This document shows, one piece after another, positions 6,971 to 9,373 of a DNA stretch of 9,373 nucleotides. The stretch is from Betaproteobacteria bacterium RIFCSPLOWO2_02_FULL_68_150 (GTDB lineage: Bacteria; Pseudomonadota; Gammaproteobacteria; Burkholderiales; SG8-39): positions 1 to 9,373 of the forward strand of contig MERE01000145.1 in NCBI GenBank assembly GCA_001771975.1, read 5' to 3'. Below the pieces are notes generated by a model. It had not been told where the DNA came from. It ran no database searches and saw only the letters and a list, made by a program, of their open reading frames with translations. Positions within the stretch are counted from its first letter, which is position 1, and each line of letters starts with the position of its first letter. Both the position numbers and the translations under genes were made by a program.

Positions 6971-7734
6971 GGCAGCGGCTTGGCGCGCTTGCCGAGCGCC
7001 CACAGCACGTAGCCGGACAGGCCGTAGCAGCAGAACAGCAGGAACAGCACGATCGGCGGGTCCGACGAGACGAGCACGAAGCCGAGCACGATGAACAGCA
7101 CCGTGGCGAAAGGCACGCTCTTGCGGAGGTTGATGTCCTTGAAGCTGTAGAACGGGACGTTCGACACCATCGTGACGCCGCCGTAGATCGCGACAAAGCC
7201 GGTGATCCACGGGATGCCGTAGGCGAACACGGGGATCTTGTTGTCGCTCGCCAGCCAGACGAAGCCCGCCACCAGCGCCGCCGCCGCGGGACTCGGCAGC
7301 CCCTGGAAAAAGCGCTTGTCGACCACGTCGATGTTGACGTTGAAGCGGGCGAGGCGCAGCGCCGCGCCGACGCAGTAGACGAACGCGGCGATCCAGCCGA
7401 AGCGCCCCAGGTCCTTCAGCACCCACTCGTACATGACCAGCGCCGGAGCAGCACCGAAGGACACCATGTCGGAGAGCGAGTCGTACTCGGCGCCGAATTC
7501 GCTCTGCGTGCGCGTCAGCCGCGCCACCCGCCCGTCGAGCCCGTCGAGCACGATCGCCACCAGGATCGCGATCGCCGCCTGCTCGAAGCGGTTGTTCATC
7601 GCCTGCACGATGGCATAGAAGCCGGCGAACAGCGCTGCCGTGGTGAACAGGTTCGGCAGCAGGTAGATGCCGCGCCCGCGCAGCGGTCCTGCGCGCGGGC
7701 GCAGTCCCGGCTGCGATCCCGGATAATCAGCCAT
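6967..7734 (-). CDS. pssA: CDP-diacylglycerol-serine O-phosphatidyltransferase
   Basis: This enzyme makes phosphatidylserine from CDP-diacylglycerol and L-serine at the inner membrane. The CDP-alcohol phosphotransferase motif D-x2-D-G-x2-A-R-x8-G-x3-D-x3-D is complete: Asp64, Asp67, Gly68, Ala71, Arg72, Gly81, Asp85, Asp89. The 255-residue length and six to eight hydrophobic segments fit the membrane-type enzyme, unlike the phospholipase-D-like PssA of E. coli. The ATG at 7734 lies inside the end of psd (8-base overlap), and its stop overlaps the TTG start of the NnrS gene. Its product is the substrate of the Psd enzyme encoded directly upstream, so the pair makes phosphatidylethanolamine. 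Confidence 0.96.
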   Translation of the reverse strand: MADYPGSQPGLRPRAGPLRGRGIYLLPNLFTTAALFAGFYAIVQAMNNRFEQAAIAILVAIVLDGLDGRVARLTRTQSEFGAEYDSLSDMVSFGAAPALVMYEWVLKDLGRFGWIAAFVYCVGAALRLARFNVNIDVVDKRFFQGLPSPAAAALVAGFVWLASDNKIPVFAYGIPWITGFVAIYGGVTMVSNVPFYSFKDINLRKSVPFATVLFIVLGFVLVSSDPPIVLFLLFCCYGLSGYVLWALGKRAKPLP

Positions 7735-8383
7735 GCGCTGCCAACCGGGCGATCACGCTCGCCGCGGCGCTCACCTTTTCGCCCAGCGCCGCCGTCACCG
7801 CGGCGTCGAGCGGCAGGTAGTGATCGACGCGCGAACCGAAGCGGATGAAGCCGTAGCGCTCGCCGCGCCTGAGCTCGGCGCCCTCGTCCACGTAGCACAG
7901 GATGCGGCGCGCGACGAGGCCGGCGACCTGGACGCAGGTCACGTCCTGGCCCGAGGGCGTACGCAACCAGAGCGCGTTGCGCTCGTTCTCGGTCGATGCC
8001 TTGTCGAGCGCGGCGTTGACGAAGCGGCCCGCGTGGTACCAGCGCTTTTGCACCCTGCCGTCGACCGGCGCGCGGTTGGAATGCACGTTGAAGACGTTCA
8101 TGAAGACCGACACCTTGAGCGCGTCGCGCTCGAGCCACGGGTCGCGCGCACGCTCTACAGCGACCACGCGGCCGTCGGCTGCCGACACCACGGCGAGCGG
8201 ATCATCCGGCACCTCGCGCGGCGGGTCGCGGAAAAACTGCAGCACGAAGAGCGCCGCCAGCCAAACCGGAACCGACCAGGTCCAGCCGGCGAAGATCCCC
8301 ACGCCGAGCGCCGCGGCGAGCGCGGCGGCGAGAAACGGCCACCCCTCGCGGGCGATGATCGGGTGCGGGTACGCCGGGCGCAC
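7727..8383 (-). CDS. psd: Phosphatidylserine decarboxylase proenzyme
   Basis: This enzyme removes CO2 from phosphatidylserine to give phosphatidylethanolamine, using a pyruvoyl group formed by self-cleavage. The 218 residues match the short class of proenzyme. A membrane anchor lies at about 16-50, followed by FFRDPPREVP. The conserved block FMNVFNVHSNRAPVDG is at 94-109. The cleavage site is in IRFGSRVDHYLP, with the cut expected between Gly183 and Ser184, so Ser184 becomes the pyruvoyl. The start is GTG at 8383, three bases after the ilvC stop; the N-terminus MRPAYPHPIIAREGWPF fits the family, and no in-frame ATG offers a better choice. Its 3' end overlaps pssA by 8 bases. Confidence 0.96.
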   Translation of the reverse strand: MRPAYPHPIIAREGWPFLAAALAAALGVGIFAGWTWSVPVWLAALFVLQFFRDPPREVPDDPLAVVSAADGRVVAVERARDPWLERDALKVSVFMNVFNVHSNRAPVDGRVQKRWYHAGRFVNAALDKASTENERNALWLRTPSGQDVTCVQVAGLVARRILCYVDEGAELRRGERYGFIRFGSRVDHYLPLDAAVTAALGEKVSAAASVIARLAAHG

Positions 8384-8386
8384 CGC

Positions 8387-9373
8387 TCAGTTCTTCGAAG
8401 TGTCGACCAGCCGGTTCTTGCGGATCCAGGGCATCATTTCGCGCAGCCGGGCGCCGACCTTCTCGATCGGATGCTCCGCGGTCATGCGCCGGCGCGACAG
8501 CAGCACCGGCGCCCCGGCGCGGTTCTCGAGCACGAAGTCCTTGGCGTACTCGCCCGACTGGATGCGCGCGAGCGCCTCGCGCATGCGCTCGCGCGTGCCC
8601 TCGTCGATGATCTTCGGCCCGGTGACGTACTCGCCGTATTCGGCGTTGTTGGAGATCGAGTAGTTCATGGTGCCGATGCCGCCCTCGTACATCAGGTCGA
8701 CGATCAGCTTCAGCTCGTGCAGGCACTCGAAATACGCCATCTCGGGCGCATAGCCCGCCTCCGTGAGCACCTCGAAGCCCGCTTTCACCAGCTCGACGCA
8801 GCCGCCGCACAGCACCGTCTGCTCGCCGAAGAGATCGGTCTCGGTCTCCTCCTTGAAACTGGTCTCGATGACGCCGGCTTTGCCGCCGCCGATCGCCGCG
8901 GCGTAGGAGAGCGCCATGTCGCGCGCCTTCTTGGAGCGGTCGCGGTGCACCGCGATCAGCATCGGCGTGCCGCCGCCGCCCGCGTAGGTGGAGCGCACCG
9001 TGTGGCCGGGCGCCTTGGGCGCCACCATCCAGACGTCGAGATCGTCGCGCGGCTGCACCTGGCCGTAGTGCACGTTGAAGCCGTGCGCGAACGCGAGCGC
9101 CGCGCCCTTCTTGATGTTCGGCTCGACCTCCGAGCGGTACACCGCCGCGATGTGCTCGTCGGGCATCAGCATCATGACGATATCCGCGCCCTGCACCGCG
9201 GCGCCGACCTCGGCGACCTTGAGCCCCGCCTTGCGCGCCTTGTCCCATGAGGCACCGCCTTTTCTCAGGCCGACGGTCACCTTGATGCCGGAGTCGTGCA
9301 GGTTGAGCGAATGCGCATGCCCCTGCGAGCCGTAGCCGAGAATCGCGACCTTCCTGCCCTTGATGAGCGAAAG
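8387..9373 (-). CDS. ilvC: Ketol-acid reductoisomerase (NADP+), 5' end cut by the window
   Basis: This enzyme converts acetolactate or acetohydroxybutyrate to the dihydroxy acids of valine, leucine and isoleucine synthesis, using Mg2+ and NADPH. The visible 328 residues start inside the N-terminus (LSLIKGRKVAILGYGSQGHAH). Family alignment suggests only about ten residues are missing, for a total near 338, the class I length. Seen by fragment number: dinucleotide motif GYGSQGHAH at 13-21, catalytic His97 in AFAHGFNVHYG, metal ligands Asp180 and Glu184 in TDLFGEQ, Glu216 and Glu220 in FECLHEL, and Ser241 in NYSISNNAEYG. These fit His107, Asp190, Glu194, Glu226, Glu230 and Ser251 of full-length class I enzymes. 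It is probably the head or middle of an operon running on into psd and pssA; ilvB and ilvN often precede it in this class. Confidence 0.98.
   Translation of the reverse strand, partial: LSLIKGRKVAILGYGSQGHAHSLNLHDSGIKVTVGLRKGGASWDKARKAGLKVAEVGAAVQGADIVMMLMPDEHIAAVYRSEVEPNIKKGAALAFAHGFNVHYGQVQPRDDLDVWMVAPKAPGHTVRSTYAGGGGTPMLIAVHRDRSKKARDMALSYAAAIGGGKAGVIETSFKEETETDLFGEQTVLCGGCVELVKAGFEVLTEAGYAPEMAYFECLHELKLIVDLMYEGGIGTMNYSISNNAEYGEYVTGPKIIDEGTRERMREALARIQSGEYAKDFVLENRAGAPVLLSRRRMTAEHPIEKVGARLREMMPWIRKNRLVDTSKN

Noticed and set aside
5544..7196. 550-codon minus-strand open frame across sigma, NnrS and pssA
   Set aside because: It is out of frame with three genes that each show family motifs, and its translation is Arg/Ala/Gly-rich with no recognisable domain.
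7733..9250. 505-codon plus-strand open frame
   Set aside because: It lies opposite psd and ilvC, both recognised by catalytic motifs; the composition is that of a shadow frame.

Overview
The window is GC-rich and densely packed. Gene content and order point to a betaproteobacterium: ilvC, psd and pssA lie together with leuA nearby, an order I associate with that class (established knowledge, not searched). All genes are on the minus strand except one small membrane protein, so the biological reading direction runs from the right edge to the left.

Region by region, in transcription order. (1) 9373-8387: ilvC (ketol-acid reductoisomerase), missing about ten N-terminal residues at the window edge. 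(2) 8383-7727 and 7734-6967: psd and pssA, which make phosphatidylethanolamine by way of phosphatidylserine. (3) 6970-5807: an NnrS-family heme/copper membrane protein whose TTG start overlaps the pssA stop. Genes 1-3 look like one operon. (4) 5758-3063: an ECF sigma factor, its membrane anti-sigma factor and a secreted subtilisin-like (S8) protease, in a tight operon. (5) 2940-2368: a small secreted Ala/Gly/Ser-rich protein of unknown function, ending in a near-textbook intrinsic terminator (2350-2312). (6) 2296-2100: the leuA control region, with a sigma-70 promoter and a 28-residue leucine-rich mini-ORF that appears leaderless. (7) 2099-552: leuA (2-isopropylmalate synthase). (8) 218-574, plus strand: a DUF2069 membrane protein wedged between leuA (convergent, 23-nt overlap) and a partial SpeD-like gene (218-1, divergent, start codons sharing one base pair).

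Two units stand out. The first is a probable cell-envelope stress module (sigma factor, anti-sigma factor, S8 protease, secreted protein) lying between pssA and leuA. The same motif, GGAA-N18-CGTTGT, lies upstream of both the sigma gene and the secreted-protein gene, with spacing typical of ECF promoters. This suggests the sigma factor drives its own operon and the secreted protein. The protease gene start carries a perfect 54-bp tandem duplication that doubles its ribosome binding site and start codon in frame. The second is a candidate leucine-sensing leader peptide in front of leuA whose ATG falls where transcription should start.

No tRNA, rRNA, CRISPR array, transposase or insertion sequence was seen. 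No gene-free stretch exceeds 300 bases; the longest is 2100-2367, described under its promoter, leader and terminator entries.
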